64,000 nt of DNA from Pseudomonas viridiflava (GTDB lineage: Bacteria > Pseudomonadota > Gammaproteobacteria > Pseudomonadales > Pseudomonadaceae): contig NZ_UTBG01000255.1 in assembly GCF_900580675.1 (NCBI RefSeq), positions 82,466-146,465 of the forward strand. Direction: 5' to 3'. The notes beneath the pieces are model-generated. The model saw only the letters and a program-made list of their open reading frames with translations. It made no database searches and was not told the DNA's origin. The position numbers and the translations under genes are program-made. Below are positions 50,610-60,240 of this stretch, piece after piece; the stretch's first letter is position 1, and every line of letters starts with the position of its first letter.

Positions 50610-53600
50610 CGTGGGTTTCTCGTATAAGGCTTAGTTCGGACGCTGTGATCAATTGCATATCGCTCTGCGCGATTACTCTTTGCCTGGCGTTCAACGACTT
50701 TTCCCTAAAAACCTGCGGGTTGAGGAACAGTGTTTCGATTGCTTCGCTAAGCCCGATGTAGTCCTCTGCGGCACACAAAAAACCGCAGGTGTCGTCGACA
50801 AACTCAGAAATCGCTCCCACTTGGTTAGTGACCGGCACCAGCCCCGATGCCATCGCTTCGTCGCGAGATACGCCTTGCGTGTCCATTCGGCTGGGGCACA
50901 GAAACACCCCGTAGTGCTTGTGCAGATCGGCGATGTCGGATTGTTTCAAGTAACGCTTCTCGATCTTGACGTTCGGGTACTGACGCAGCGGCGCCAGCGT
51001 CTCGTCGAACAAAGGCCCGTCGCCGACCATCAGGAACTCGAGTTCGTTGAACCAAGGCTTGGTCGCCAGTTGTTGAATGGCCTTGACGCTCAGGTCGTTG
51101 GCATAGGTGCGTGAGGCGTAGGGCCGGATTGAGAGAATTTTCCTGCGCTGTTCCGGTGGCTTTTCCCGGTAGGAAAACATTCGCGTATTGATGGGGTTGT
51201 GGATGATTCGATAGTGGCTCTGCGGCAAGCTGAACCCCAAGTCTTCCATGACGTCTTCGGCAAACCGGCGAGACACGAATACCAGTTGCAGGTTGGGTGA
51301 CATCTGTTGCAGGAGGTTGCGCCAGAAGCTCATGCGTCGGTCACTGTCGAGCTTTGTCAGTTGCAACTGTGCTTCATCGCCATAGTTGTAAGCCCGGCGC
51401 CACCAGGGTTGAATCTCCGCGCCATGCACCCAGACAATTACCTGAATCCCGTGCAGAAACGGCCTTACTGTTTCCCACATCTGCGCGTCGAGGAAGTGCA
51501 CCAGTACCGACGTGTAGTTACCGGCGGCGAGCATGTTTGCCAGGGTAGCGCCGGGGCCGGTGATGACATCGATATTTTCAAACTCGTGAAAACTCACGGG
51601 GCCGTTCGGGCGCAGGCGAAAGACGTCCACTGCCAGCCCCTGTTCCTGGTAACTGGTGACACGCGTGTGAATAAACCCGTTGCGGTACAAATCATCGTAG
51701 GATGGGTAATGGTTGGTCAGCAGCAAATATTTTGCCGTGGAGAGCAAAGTGCATGGCTGGCTGTCGCGGTGGCCCTGGATCAAGGCTTTGATCGTCGTAC
51801 TGCCGCTGCCGTAAGCACGCAAGCCCAAGCGCAGGTAAGCCGCTTCTGGCGGCACATCCCAGGTTTGGTTGCGGTTAGCCAGCTGCATTACATGGCTGAT
51901 GCGTTGCTTCTGCGCGTCCAGAAACAGCACCACCAATTGCAGATTCAGGCCTGGCGTGGCGTCGAGCAGCAGCCTCAATGGCGAATCATCTTCTTTCAGT
52001 TGCGCAACGCTCATGTCCTGCCTGGCGTAGTGGTACTCGTGTTTTCCGTCTGCGAGGGAAGAGCCGATGTGCCAGGTATCGCCTTCGACCTGCGCGTGCA
52101 CGTGCTTGCTGTGCAGTGTGCCAAACAGCGTTGCCAGGATACGGCCGCTGGTCTGTGGGGCGGCAATCGTCGCGTTAAATGCCGGAATAGCTTCGCTGCT
52201 GCATTGAAGCTGATGGAGGCTCATACCGGTGTTCAACTCAAGATCGTTCACCGCGTCGATGACGTGCTGTTGATGGAGGCCGGCGGCGTTTTCACAGTAG
52301 TTGAATGCGTCAATCGCCAGGGATTGCGGGTGTTCGCAGACACGGCTCGACAGCCCTTTGAGCCAGTCACGGGCGGGCTGTTGTGCCACGGTTGAGGTTC
52401 TGATCAGTGCGCGACGTACCGCCATCCCGCTGGCGCTGCGGTAGGCCAGGCCCGGATTTTTCAGGTGTATGCCCAGCTCGGCGGCGGCGTGGTAGGCCAT
52501 CTTGCCGATGACATGAGCCTTGCTGTAGCGCGTCGCCAAGGCCAAGTCCAGCAGGTAGTTGGGGCCGTAGTAATCCTCAGCCACCCAGGCGCCAAGCCAC
52601 TCGGCGCCATTCGCCAGTTCACCGAGCGTGTGTGTACCCAGGTTTTTGCGTTCGATCAGGTGCAAGCGGGAGCCCGCGGGAGCGTGCTGTCTTGTTGTCG
52701 AGTCGTTTACCACGATATACAGCGCGACGTTGGTGTAGTGCTGGCGTTGCAGGTGCTCGCTGAGCGCCTGGAGTTGGGCCTCGTTGGCCGCATTAGCGAC
52801 GAGGCAAATCGTCGGTAGAGGCACCTCCTGCACACGCCCAGTCACCTTGCTCAATACGTAGCTCAAGCGGTGGGCGTAGGTGTGTTCGAGCATCACTTTA
52901 CGCAGGCCAGCCAGCCGCAGCTTGGCGTGCTCACTGGGGAGATTGAGGCGGCGTAACACCTCCTGGCTGCTGTCGCTGCAGACCACCAAGCTGCCCAGCA
53001 GCAGACGCAGGCCGCGAGAAAAGTTGCTGACGGTCAGTGTATTGGACGCCAGTAATTCAAACGCGCGACGGGCGAACATGGACTGCGATTGCTTGATCGA
53101 ATTGAGGTTGATCGCGTACCGGTAGCCTTTGTAGGCCTGGCTCATTTGCGTCGCGCTCAACGTACCGGCGATGTAGCGCCGATACTCGGCCGGGAACTGA
53201 TAAAGGGCGTCCTTTTTGCCGAAGTTGCGATCATAAATTTCCAACGGTCGCACGCTGGACAGGCCCTGGGCGAACTGTTCCAAGTTGCGCGCCCGCTCGG
53301 TGTACCGCGTGTAATAGGCGCCCGCGAAACAGAACGCATCCTTGCGCTCATACAGTTCAACCGGGTTGTGCACCGCCGGCTGGCAGGCGAAAGGCAGCAG
53401 GTAGACACGCTCGTGCCCCAGCGCGCTTTTGTACCGGTGAATGCAGTCGATGTCCGTGGTGAACACCTGGTCAAACTGTTTGGCGGTGCCCAGGAATGTC
53501 TCGAAGTGCACCGGGTCTTCCTTGTTCCAGAATACCGTTGGCACGTTGTGGTCCCGGCACCACTGCACGATGCCGCGCAGTTCTGCGCTGTTCTGCGCGA

Positions 53601-54900
53601 CTTTGTGGGTCCAGCGGTCATCCTTGCCGCGCCATGCGGATTCGACAAACAACAACTCGGGCTGGAACGATTGCAGCTCGGCCAAGCCCTGGTCCGGGGT
53701 CAGCTGCATCAGCTGGCTTTCATAGCGGTACGCCTCGTGGGAAAAGGCGTCCAGCACGCACGCAATCCTGAAGGGCGTGGCCGTGTCGTGAGGGGTGAGC
53801 AACAGCTGGTTGCGTACCTGATTGGTGTCTGCCAGGGGCGTTGGGGCCGGTGTTACGAGGAAGGGGGGGCTTTCAGGCAGCGGCGGCGAGGCGGCCTGGA
53901 CACTTGCCGATACAGTGGGCGCGCGGCCTTGTCGACGCGCGCGGGCTCGCTGGTAAAGATCGAACAAGGCCACCGGCAAATGCAGGAGCGCGCGGATTGA
54001 GCCTGCGCCCAATCGCAGTTGATAGCCCAGTTGATAGGTGGTGCTCGCCCGCGTCTTGATCAGGCGGCTTTCGAGTAAGTGGCACTTGGCATCGACACGC
54101 TGCAGCCTGGCGGCAAGGGTCTCTGTTTGCTGGGTGGACCGCGCAAGGTCGTGTTTAAGCGCGTGCAGCTGTTCGGTCGTTGCACAGTATTTCTGATTGG
54201 CCTGCTCCAGTTGCCTGCGAGCGGTTAACAGGCTGCTACGCACGCTGCGTTCGACCGACTCGAATGCACTTTCCAGCGCGCGGATGTGCTGGGTACCCAG
54301 CGTGTCAGCCCCGGGTTCGGCTTTGATCGCGACCATTCCGATCCACTTGCCCAGCATCTCGATCTGCACCACGCGCAGGTGTGTGCTTAGCAAGCGATAC
54401 GGCGCCAGCAGATAGAACGTGTGCTTGTGGTCGATGAATTCATTCACCCCGAATGGCACGGTAATGATCAACCGGCCATTTGGCGTGAGCATTGAGGCGG
54501 CCTTTTCGACAAAGGCATGCGGGTGGATGAGGTGTTCAAGCACTTCGCTAATTATGATGCTGTCAGGTCGGGTGCCTTGGGTGTCCAGCGACAGAAAGTC
54601 TGCGGTCACATAGGTGACGTTCTGCTGAACGTGGTCGGGCTCAGTGCGCAGGTACTGACTGGCTTCCTCGATCGCTCTGGCACGGTTATCCACGCCGGTG
54701 ACCACGTGCCCTTCACGGGCCAGCAGCACGGGGATGATGCCTTGGGAGCAGCCTACGTCGATCACGCTTTTGCCGGCTACCTGGGTGCAGATCCAATGGA
54801 TTCGCGCACGCGTCTCCTGCATGAACTGTTCACCGAGCTTGCCATAGTAGGCTTCCATCACGCGGTCGTGAATTTCGGCCAGTGGCTTTGGGTCACTCAT
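50536..54900 (-). CDS. Giant multidomain enzyme: SAM methyltransferase plus CgeB-like, GT2-like and GT4 glycosyltransferase modules
   Basis: The 1454-residue protein is a fusion of several enzymes. Residues 1-215 are a SAM-dependent methyltransferase (motif I SVIDVGCSQGIIPVLLAREG at 45-64; SIIISEVLEHLIHPHAF near 115). Residues 225-285 form a coiled coil. Residues about 372-683 resemble CgeB-type glycosyltransferases (FVESAWRGKDDRWTHKVAQN, PTVFWNKEDPVHFETFLGTA, then FELLASNTLTVSNFSRGLRL). About 690-880 look GT-A/GT2-like (TICLVANAANEAQLQALSEH, WVAEDYYGPNYLLDLALATR). About 915-1045 form a beta-rich module. Residues 1055-1454 are a GT-B/GT4 domain (SRMDTQGVSRDEAMASGLVP). No stop or frame break is seen. 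It is 13 bases after wecC. Synthesis of a methylated, multi-sugar surface glycan is inferred. Confidence 0.85.
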   Translation of the reverse strand: MSDPKPLAEIHDRVMEAYYGKLGEQFMQETRARIHWICTQVAGKSVIDVGCSQGIIPVLLAREGHVVTGVDNRARAIEEASQYLRTEPDHVQQNVTYVTADFLSLDTQGTRPDSIIISEVLEHLIHPHAFVEKAASMLTPNGRLIITVPFGVNEFIDHKHTFYLLAPYRLLSTHLRVVQIEMLGKWIGMVAIKAEPGADTLGTQHIRALESAFESVERSVRSSLLTARRQLEQANQKYCATTEQLHALKHDLARSTQQTETLAARLQRVDAKCHLLESRLIKTRASTTYQLGYQLRLGAGSIRALLHLPVALFDLYQRARARRQGRAPTVSASVQAASPPLPESPPFLVTPAPTPLADTNQVRNQLLLTPHDTATPFRIACVLDAFSHEAYRYESQLMQLTPDQGLAELQSFQPELLFVESAWRGKDDRWTHKVAQNSAELRGIVQWCRDHNVPTVFWNKEDPVHFETFLGTAKQFDQVFTTDIDCIHRYKSALGHERVYLLPFACQPAVHNPVELYERKDAFCFAGAYYTRYTERARNLEQFAQGLSSVRPLEIYDRNFGKKDALYQFPAEYRRYIAGTLSATQMSQAYKGYRYAINLNSIKQSQSMFARRAFELLASNTLTVSNFSRGLRLLLGSLVVCSDSSQEVLRRLNLPSEHAKLRLAGLRKVMLEHTYAHRLSYVLSKVTGRVQEVPLPTICLVANAANEAQLQALSEHLQRQHYTNVALYIVVNDSTTRQHAPAGSRLHLIERKNLGTHTLGELANGAEWLGAWVAEDYYGPNYLLDLALATRYSKAHVIGKMAYHAAAELGIHLKNPGLAYRSASGMAVRRALIRTSTVAQQPARDWLKGLSSRVCEHPQSLAIDAFNYCENAAGLHQQHVIDAVNDLELNTGMSLHQLQCSSEAIPAFNATIAAPQTSGRILATLFGTLHSKHVHAQVEGDTWHIGSSLADGKHEYHYARQDMSVAQLKEDDSPLRLLLDATPGLNLQLVVLFLDAQKQRISHVMQLANRNQTWDVPPEAAYLRLGLRAYGSGSTTIKALIQGHRDSQPCTLLSTAKYLLLTNHYPSYDDLYRNGFIHTRVTSYQEQGLAVDVFRLRPNGPVSFHEFENIDVITGPGATLANMLAAGNYTSVLVHFLDAQMWETVRPFLHGIQVIVWVHGAEIQPWWRRAYNYGDEAQLQLTKLDSDRRMSFWRNLLQQMSPNLQLVFVSRRFAEDVMEDLGFSLPQSHYRIIHNPINTRMFSYREKPPEQRRKILSIRPYASRTYANDLSVKAIQQLATKPWFNELEFLMVGDGPLFDETLAPLRQYPNVKIEKRYLKQSDIADLHKHYGVFLCPSRMDTQGVSRDEAMASGLVPVTNQVGAISEFVDDTCGFLCAAEDYIGLSEAIETLFLNPQVFREKSLNARQRVIAQSDMQLITASELSLIRETHGERRSKDIAAQHSVDTHLVRTVGP

Positions 54901-54913
54901 CGTCGATACTCAC

Positions 54914-56176
54914 TCAGTTCGCCAGCACGCCGGCGGCATCAATCACCACGCTGTGGTCCGGCAGTGCCAGCATGTCCCTGAACTCGCGGTGGCCTACGAG
55001 CAACACATGGATGTGCGCGCTGTATCGGGCGCAATCGGTGTCTGTGAGCGAATGCGCGAGAAGGTCATCAGGCAGCACATCGATGTTCGGTTCAACCAGC
55101 AGCAGCGTTACCCCGAGCTCCTTGCCCAACTGCCGGGCGATGCCGAGTGCCGGGCTCTCGCGCAGGTCATCGATGTCCGCCTTGAACGCCAAGCCATAAC
55201 AGGCAATTTGCACATCGCGCATGCAAAGAGACGGTTGCTTGAACAGAAGGGTGGCCAGCGCCAACTTGACCTGTTGGATGACCCACTGCGGTTTGCTGTC
55301 ATTGACCTCGCGCGCGGTACGGATCAACCGCGCCAGCTCGGGCGTTTTACTGACGATGAACCAGGGGTCCACCGCAATACAGTGCCCACCGACACCCGGC
55401 CCCGGCTGCAGGATATTCACGCGTGGATGATGGTTGGCCAGGCGGATCAGTTCCCAGGGTTCGATCTTTAACTGCGCGCAGATCATTGAGAGCTCATTGG
55501 CGAATGCGATGTTGACGTCGCGAAAACTGTTCTCGGTCAGCTTGCACATCTCTGCGGTGCGCGCGTCCGTCACGAGGCACTCGCCCCTGACAAATTGTTG
55601 GTACAGCCGCACGGCGGCGGCTGAGCAGGCAGCGGTCAGGCCACCGATGATCCGGTCATTGCTGACCAGCTCGCGTAGCACCTGGCCCGGCAGCACACGC
55701 TCGGGGCAGTGGGCAACACGGATATCGCTGGCTTGCCCATGGGTTGCAGGGAAGGTCAGGTCCGGCCGGGCATTGGCCAGCCATTGCGCCATTCGTTCGG
55801 TGGTGCCGACCGGCGAGGTCGACTCCAGCACCACCAGGTCATGCTTTTTCAGCACGGGAGCAATGGCGCGACTCGCGGCCTCGATGTAGCTTAGGTCCGG
55901 CTCACGGTTTTCCAGGAATGGCGTGGGCACGGCAATCAGGAAAGCGTCTGCCGGTTCCGGCCGGAGGGTCGCCCGCAGGAACCCTTGGCTGACCACTGCG
56001 TGCACCAGTTGGTCCAGCTCCGGCTCGACGATATGCACCAGGCCACGGTTGACGATATCTACAGTGCACGGGTTGATATCGACGCCGACGACCTGGCGTT
56101 GACGCGAGGCAAAAAGAGCCGCGGTGGGCAAGCCTATGTAACCCAGGCCGATCACACATATTTTCGCAACACTCAT
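54914..56176 (-). CDS. wecC: UDP-N-acetyl-D-mannosamine dehydrogenase (UDP-ManNAcA-forming)
   Basis: The enzyme oxidises UDP-ManNAc (made by WecB) to UDP-ManNAcA with NAD+. The 420-residue protein has the N-terminal Rossmann motif VIGLGYIGLPTAALFASRQR (from residue 8), IAVPTPFLENREPDLSYIEA, VVLESTSPVGTTERMAQWLA, and the catalytic-cysteine region PGPGVGGHCIAVDPWFIVSK. The ATG at 56176 has GAGG at correct spacing and overlaps the wecB stop (ATGA). A related specificity, such as UDP-GlcNAc 6-dehydrogenase, is possible, but pairing with wecB supports ManNAc. Confidence 0.92.
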   Translation of the reverse strand: MSVAKICVIGLGYIGLPTAALFASRQRQVVGVDINPCTVDIVNRGLVHIVEPELDQLVHAVVSQGFLRATLRPEPADAFLIAVPTPFLENREPDLSYIEAASRAIAPVLKKHDLVVLESTSPVGTTERMAQWLANARPDLTFPATHGQASDIRVAHCPERVLPGQVLRELVSNDRIIGGLTAACSAAAVRLYQQFVRGECLVTDARTAEMCKLTENSFRDVNIAFANELSMICAQLKIEPWELIRLANHHPRVNILQPGPGVGGHCIAVDPWFIVSKTPELARLIRTAREVNDSKPQWVIQQVKLALATLLFKQPSLCMRDVQIACYGLAFKADIDDLRESPALGIARQLGKELGVTLLLVEPNIDVLPDDLLAHSLTDTDCARYSAHIHVLLVGHREFRDMLALPDHSVVIDAAGVLAN

Positions 56177-57324
56177 GCCGCCACCTCGTTCTTGCGCCAA
56201 GTGGCTATGAGTATTTCCCGGATGCGTTTACAGGCGTTGCCGTCGCCGTAGGGGTTGTGTGCATTGCTCATTTTTCGGTAGAGGGTTTCATTGCTGAGCA
56301 ACTCTTTGAGGTGATGAGCAATGGTTGCGACCTCGGTGCCCACCAACCTCACCGTTCCCGCATCGACTGCCTCGGGGCGTTCGGTCGTGTCGCGCATCAC
56401 CAGCACCGGTTTGCCCAGCGCAGGTGCTTCCTCCTGAATGCCGCCCGAGTCAGTCAGAATCAGGTAGGCGCGGGTCATCAGGTAAACAAAGGGCAGGTAG
56501 TCCTGAGGCTTGATCAGATGCACATTGCGTATGCCGGCCAGCAGCCGCCGAACGGGTTCTTGCACGTTGGGGTTCAAGTGCACCGGATACACGAAAGTGA
56601 CCGTTGGAAAGCGCGCGGCGGTTTCAGTCAGTGCCTGGCAGATGCGCTCGAGGCCGTCGCCAAAGTTTTCGCGGCGATGCCCCGTCACCAACACCATTCG
56701 CTGGCCTGTGGGCAGGAAGGAAAATTGCTGATCCAGGCGGCTGCGCAAGGGCGATCTCGGGTCGCGCAGCTTCTCTACAACGCCGAGTAGCGCATCAATC
56801 ACCGTGTTGCCGGTGACATGAATACGTTCGGCGGCGACGCCCTCGTTCAGCAGGTTCTGCCGCGAGGTTTGCGTGGGCGCAAAATGCATCGACGCCAGGC
56901 TGCCGGTCAGGCGTCGGTTGCCTTCCTCGGGCCAGGGTGAATAGAGGTCGTTGGTGCGCAGCCCGGCTTCGATGTGCGCCACGGGTATCTGCTGGTAATA
57001 AGCGGCGAGGCTTGCGGCGAACGTGGTCGCCGTATCGCCGTGCACCAGGATCACATCCGGTTTGAAGTCTTCCAGTATGGCTTGCAGGCCTTGAATGATC
57101 GCCGTCGTCACATCGGTCAGGTTCTGGCCCGCCTTCATGATGTTCAGATCGTAGTCAGGCACCAATCCGAACAGCTCAAGCACTTGGTCCAACATCTCCC
57201 GATGTTGCGCCGTGACACAGACTTTCGAGTGGAAACGATCGTCTTTCGCGAGGGCGATAATCATCGGAGCCATTTTGATGGCTTCCGGGCGGGTGCCGAA
57301 AATGGACAATGTCTTGAGATGCAT
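56173..57324 (-). CDS. wecB: UDP-N-acetylglucosamine 2-epimerase (non-hydrolysing)
   Basis: WecB converts UDP-GlcNAc to UDP-ManNAc. The 383-residue protein starts with the invariant SIFGTRPEAIKMAPMIIAL and contains VTAQHREMLDQVLELFGLVP, VHGDTATTFAASLAAYYQQI and HIEAGLRTNDLYSPWPEEGN. VTGHRRENFGDGLERICQAL and LTDSGGIQEEAPALGKPVLV follow. The ATG at 57324 is the family start; an in-frame upstream extension is not conserved. It is the first gene of the six-gene glycan operon. The upstream gap (57325-57665) has a terminator and a REP but no recognised RfaH/ops element. Confidence 0.95.
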   Translation of the reverse strand: MHLKTLSIFGTRPEAIKMAPMIIALAKDDRFHSKVCVTAQHREMLDQVLELFGLVPDYDLNIMKAGQNLTDVTTAIIQGLQAILEDFKPDVILVHGDTATTFAASLAAYYQQIPVAHIEAGLRTNDLYSPWPEEGNRRLTGSLASMHFAPTQTSRQNLLNEGVAAERIHVTGNTVIDALLGVVEKLRDPRSPLRSRLDQQFSFLPTGQRMVLVTGHRRENFGDGLERICQALTETAARFPTVTFVYPVHLNPNVQEPVRRLLAGIRNVHLIKPQDYLPFVYLMTRAYLILTDSGGIQEEAPALGKPVLVMRDTTERPEAVDAGTVRLVGTEVATIAHHLKELLSNETLYRKMSNAHNPYGDGNACKRIREILIATWRKNEVAA

Positions 57325-57523
57325 GGCATGGCTTCTTGTAGAGCGGGTGAATAAACGCTGGGCTTGAAACGCGGGTGCACAGCTGCCTTCAACGCAGCGC
57401 CAGGCCTTTAGTGCCTGGAAACCGGGCTGTGTGGTGAGTTGTTGACGAAGGAGCAATTCTGCCCAAAGGGGGCCCGGTCGACTACTGACCGTTCGGCTAG
57501 GTAAAATGGATTAGTGCACGGTT

Positions 57524-57555
57524 AAAACACCAAAGCCGCCTGGAGGCGGCTTTGG
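57524..57555 (-). terminator. Rho-independent terminator, probably for the minus-strand EamA gene
   Basis: Perfect 11-bp stem CCAAAGCCGCC (57530-57540), loop TGGA, GGCGGCTTTGG (57545-57555). On the minus strand it is followed by TGTTTTAAC, so it ends transcription coming from the EamA gene and insulates wecB. Confidence 0.8.
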
Positions 57556-57639
57556 CAGCAGAGAAAAAAGAGCTGAGTCAGCCCCTACGTAAACAGCCCG
57601 AAGTGCAGCAGGCTCAAGTCAAAAATGCGTAGTAACCGG

Positions 57640-57670
57640 CGCGCCATCGCCGGCAAGCCGGGCTCCTACG
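57640..57670. repeat. Single REP element
   Basis: GCGCCATCGCCGGCAAGCCG followed by GGCTCCTACG is a REP-type half-palindrome touching the stop codon of the EamA gene. Confidence 0.7.
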
Positions 57671-58550
57671 GTTTCTTCTGCCGCAACACCAGCCACAAAG
57701 CCCCCGCAATCAACACCCCGCCATACAGATGCGCCATCGACAAAGGCTCATCCAGCAACAGTGCGCCCCACAACACGCCGAACGGCGGGATCATGAAGGT
57801 CACGGTCATCGATTTCACCGGGCCAATGGACGACAGCAAACGGAAGTACAGGATGTAGGCAAACGCCGTACACACCAGCCCCAGTCCCAGCAGCGACAAC
57901 CACACCGACCAGCCACCCCAACTCGCGGGCGGATGGCTGATGGCGTTGTAGGCAAACAGCGGCAGCAGGAACAAGGTGGCGCCGAGCATGCTGCCCAGTG
58001 CGGCGAGGCGGCTGTCCAACCCGCCGCGCTGGTCCAGCCAGCGGCGTGCCAGGAAACCGGCAAAACCATAGCAGGTGGTGGCCAACAGGCAGGCCAGCGC
58101 GCCCATCAGCAATTCCAGGTCAAATGCCACCGGCCCCGCGCGGGTCAGCACGCCGACGCCAAACAGGCCCAGGCATACCCCGGCGACTTTCGACGGGGTC
58201 AGGCGCTCGCTGAAGAACAGCCCGCCGATCAACACGCCTATCAGCGGCGTGGTGGCATTGAAGATCGCCGAGTAACCCGCCGGCAACACCTGGGCGGCCA
58301 CCGAGTACATGGTCGCAGGTATGCCGGAGTTGATCACCCCCAGCAGCAGGACTGTCTTGAACTTGCCCTGGAAATCCCAGCTCACGCGCATCATCGCCAG
58401 GATCACCAGCAACCCGGCGGCGGCAATCGACACGCGGAAAAACGCGGTCGGCACTGTGCCGATCTCCGGCGCGATAATGCGCATGAACAGAAAGCTCGCG
58501 CCCCAGATGGCAGCTAGCCCCAGCAAATACAGGGTGTCGACAGGTCTCAC
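57666..58550 (-). CDS. EamA/DMT-family transporter
   Basis: The 294-residue inner-membrane protein has ten predicted helices in two EamA repeats. Signatures are TLYLLGLAAIWGASFLFMRI, FFRVSIAAAGLLVILAMMRV, then SAIFNATTPLIGVLIGGLFF and VTFMIPPFGVLWGALLLDEP. The GTG at 58550 is favoured because GGGAG lies at ideal spacing and it gives the family N-terminus (MRPVDTLYLL); an ATG at 58565 lacks a good binding site. It stands between the glycan operon and a chemoreceptor gene. The substrate is unknown. Confidence 0.88.
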   Translation of the reverse strand: MRPVDTLYLLGLAAIWGASFLFMRIIAPEIGTVPTAFFRVSIAAAGLLVILAMMRVSWDFQGKFKTVLLLGVINSGIPATMYSVAAQVLPAGYSAIFNATTPLIGVLIGGLFFSERLTPSKVAGVCLGLFGVGVLTRAGPVAFDLELLMGALACLLATTCYGFAGFLARRWLDQRGGLDSRLAALGSMLGATLFLLPLFAYNAISHPPASWGGWSVWLSLLGLGLVCTAFAYILYFRLLSSIGPVKSMTVTFMIPPFGVLWGALLLDEPLSMAHLYGGVLIAGALWLVLRQKKP

Positions 58551-58614
58551 GCAACGCTCCCACATCAATAAGGCCGCGAGTGTTGCCCAGTGGCCTGCCC
58601 GACACAATCACTGT

Positions 58615-60240
58615 TTACAGCACAAACCGCGTGACCATGCCATTGAGGTCCACCGCCAGGCGCGACAGCTCCTGGCTGGCGGCCGAGGTCTGGGTCGCAC
58701 CCGCGGCGGTCTGGGTGGACAGGTCGCGGATGTTCACCAGGCTGCGGTCCACATCGCGCGCAACCAGCGCCTGCTGCTCGGCGGCGCTGGCGATCACCAG
58801 GTTACGTTCGCTGATCTGCGAAATCGCCGCGGTGATTTTCTCCAGGGCGCTGCCGGCACTGTTGGCCCGTTGCAGGGTTTGGCCGGCATGCTCGGCGCTG
58901 CTGTTGAGCGCCTCGACCGTATCCTGAGTGCCTTGCTGGATGCCGGTAATCATCTGCTCGATTTCTTCGGTGGAATCCTGGGTGCGTTGCGCCAGCGAAC
59001 GCACTTCATCGGCCACCACCGCAAAACCACGCCCGGCCTCACCGGCCCGCGCGGCCTCGATGGCGGCGTTGAGCGCGAGCAAGTTGGTTTGCCCGGCGAT
59101 GCCACGGATCACTTCCAGCACCTTGCTGATGTCCTGGGCTTGCACCGCCAGGCCCTCGGCCTTGTTGGAAGCGCCGAGCACCTCGTCCACCAGGTTCTGG
59201 ATCGAGCTGATGGTTTCGCTGATCTGGTAGTGGCCGTGCTTGCTGTCTTCATCGGAGGCCTTGGACGCCTCGGCGCTGGACACCGCGTTCCCCGCCACCT
59301 CGTCCACGGCCGCGCTCATCTCGGTGACGGCGGTCGCGGCCTGTTCGATTTCATCGTTCTGCGCCTGCAGGCCACGGGTGCTCTGTTCCATCACCGAGCT
59401 CATCTCCTCGGCAGCAGAGGCCAGTTGTTGCGCCGATTCGCTGATGCCACGAATCGTGGTTTGCAACTGCTCCTGCATGGTCGCCAGGGCGGTCAGCAAT
59501 TGCGCGGGCTCGTCCTGGCCGTGCACCACGATCGGCTGGCTCAAGTCGCCGCCGGCAATCGTGCGCGCCACGCTCAACGCCTGGGCCAACGGGGCGGTGA
59601 TGCTGCGGGTCAGCAGCCAGGCCAGCAGCAGCGTGGCAACCAGCGCAACGAGGATGATCAGGCCGACCACCCACTGCGCGCTCGAGTACATCTGCGCCGA
59701 TGAGTCTGCGGCAGCCTGCACGCCGTTCTGGTTAAACACGATCAGCGCTTCCAGGCTCTGGTTGAGGAGTGTGCCCTGTGGCGCGAGGCGGCTGTTCAAC
59801 AGGTCGATGGCCTCTTGCTGTTGGTCCTTGTCCACCAAGGCGATCATCTGGGTCACTATGGTCAGGTAGGTCGCTACGTTGCTTTTCACCTTCTCCAGCA
59901 GCGCGCGCTCGTCGTCGCTTTTCAGCAGGGTTTCGTGACGGTCGAGCAAGGCTTGCAGCTCGCTGCGCTGGCGGGTGAGCAGGTTTTTGCTGTTGTCACG
60001 CACCCGCGACTCATCGGTGGTTGCCAGGCGCAACGCCTCCAGGCGGATGCTCGCCACGTAGGCTGCGCTGTCGTGGACATTCTCGATGCTCGGCATCCAC
60101 GATTCTTCGATCACCAGCGCACTTTCGCGCAGCTTGCCCATCTGGCCCAGGCCAAACAGGCCGACAATCACCAGCAAGCTGGCCAAAACCCCAAAACTCA
60201 GACTGGCACGCAGACCGATCCTCATGTTCCTCAATGACAT
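58615..60240 (-). CDS. Methyl-accepting chemotaxis protein with periplasmic four-helix-bundle sensor
   Basis: The 541-residue receptor has a first membrane helix (FGVLASLLVIVGLFGLGQMG, about 16-35) and a periplasmic 4HB-type sensor (about 36-190; WMPSIENVHDSAAYVASIRL, then LEALIVFNQNGVQAAADSSA). A second helix (WVVGLIILVALVATLLLAWL) is followed by HAMP and a C-terminal signalling domain with NLLALNAAIEAARAGEAGRG. AGGAG precedes the ATG at ideal spacing. The ligand is unknown. Confidence 0.93.
   Translation of the reverse strand: MSLRNMRIGLRASLSFGVLASLLVIVGLFGLGQMGKLRESALVIEESWMPSIENVHDSAAYVASIRLEALRLATTDESRVRDNSKNLLTRQRSELQALLDRHETLLKSDDERALLEKVKSNVATYLTIVTQMIALVDKDQQQEAIDLLNSRLAPQGTLLNQSLEALIVFNQNGVQAAADSSAQMYSSAQWVVGLIILVALVATLLLAWLLTRSITAPLAQALSVARTIAGGDLSQPIVVHGQDEPAQLLTALATMQEQLQTTIRGISESAQQLASAAEEMSSVMEQSTRGLQAQNDEIEQAATAVTEMSAAVDEVAGNAVSSAEASKASDEDSKHGHYQISETISSIQNLVDEVLGASNKAEGLAVQAQDISKVLEVIRGIAGQTNLLALNAAIEAARAGEAGRGFAVVADEVRSLAQRTQDSTEEIEQMITGIQQGTQDTVEALNSSAEHAGQTLQRANSAGSALEKITAAISQISERNLVIASAAEQQALVARDVDRSLVNIRDLSTQTAAGATQTSAASQELSRLAVDLNGMVTRFVL

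Noticed and set aside
57524..57555. Hairpin as a regulatory leader of wecB
   Set aside because: It lies about 200 bases upstream of the wecB start and its T-rich side faces the minus-strand downstream direction, fitting termination of the EamA gene better.
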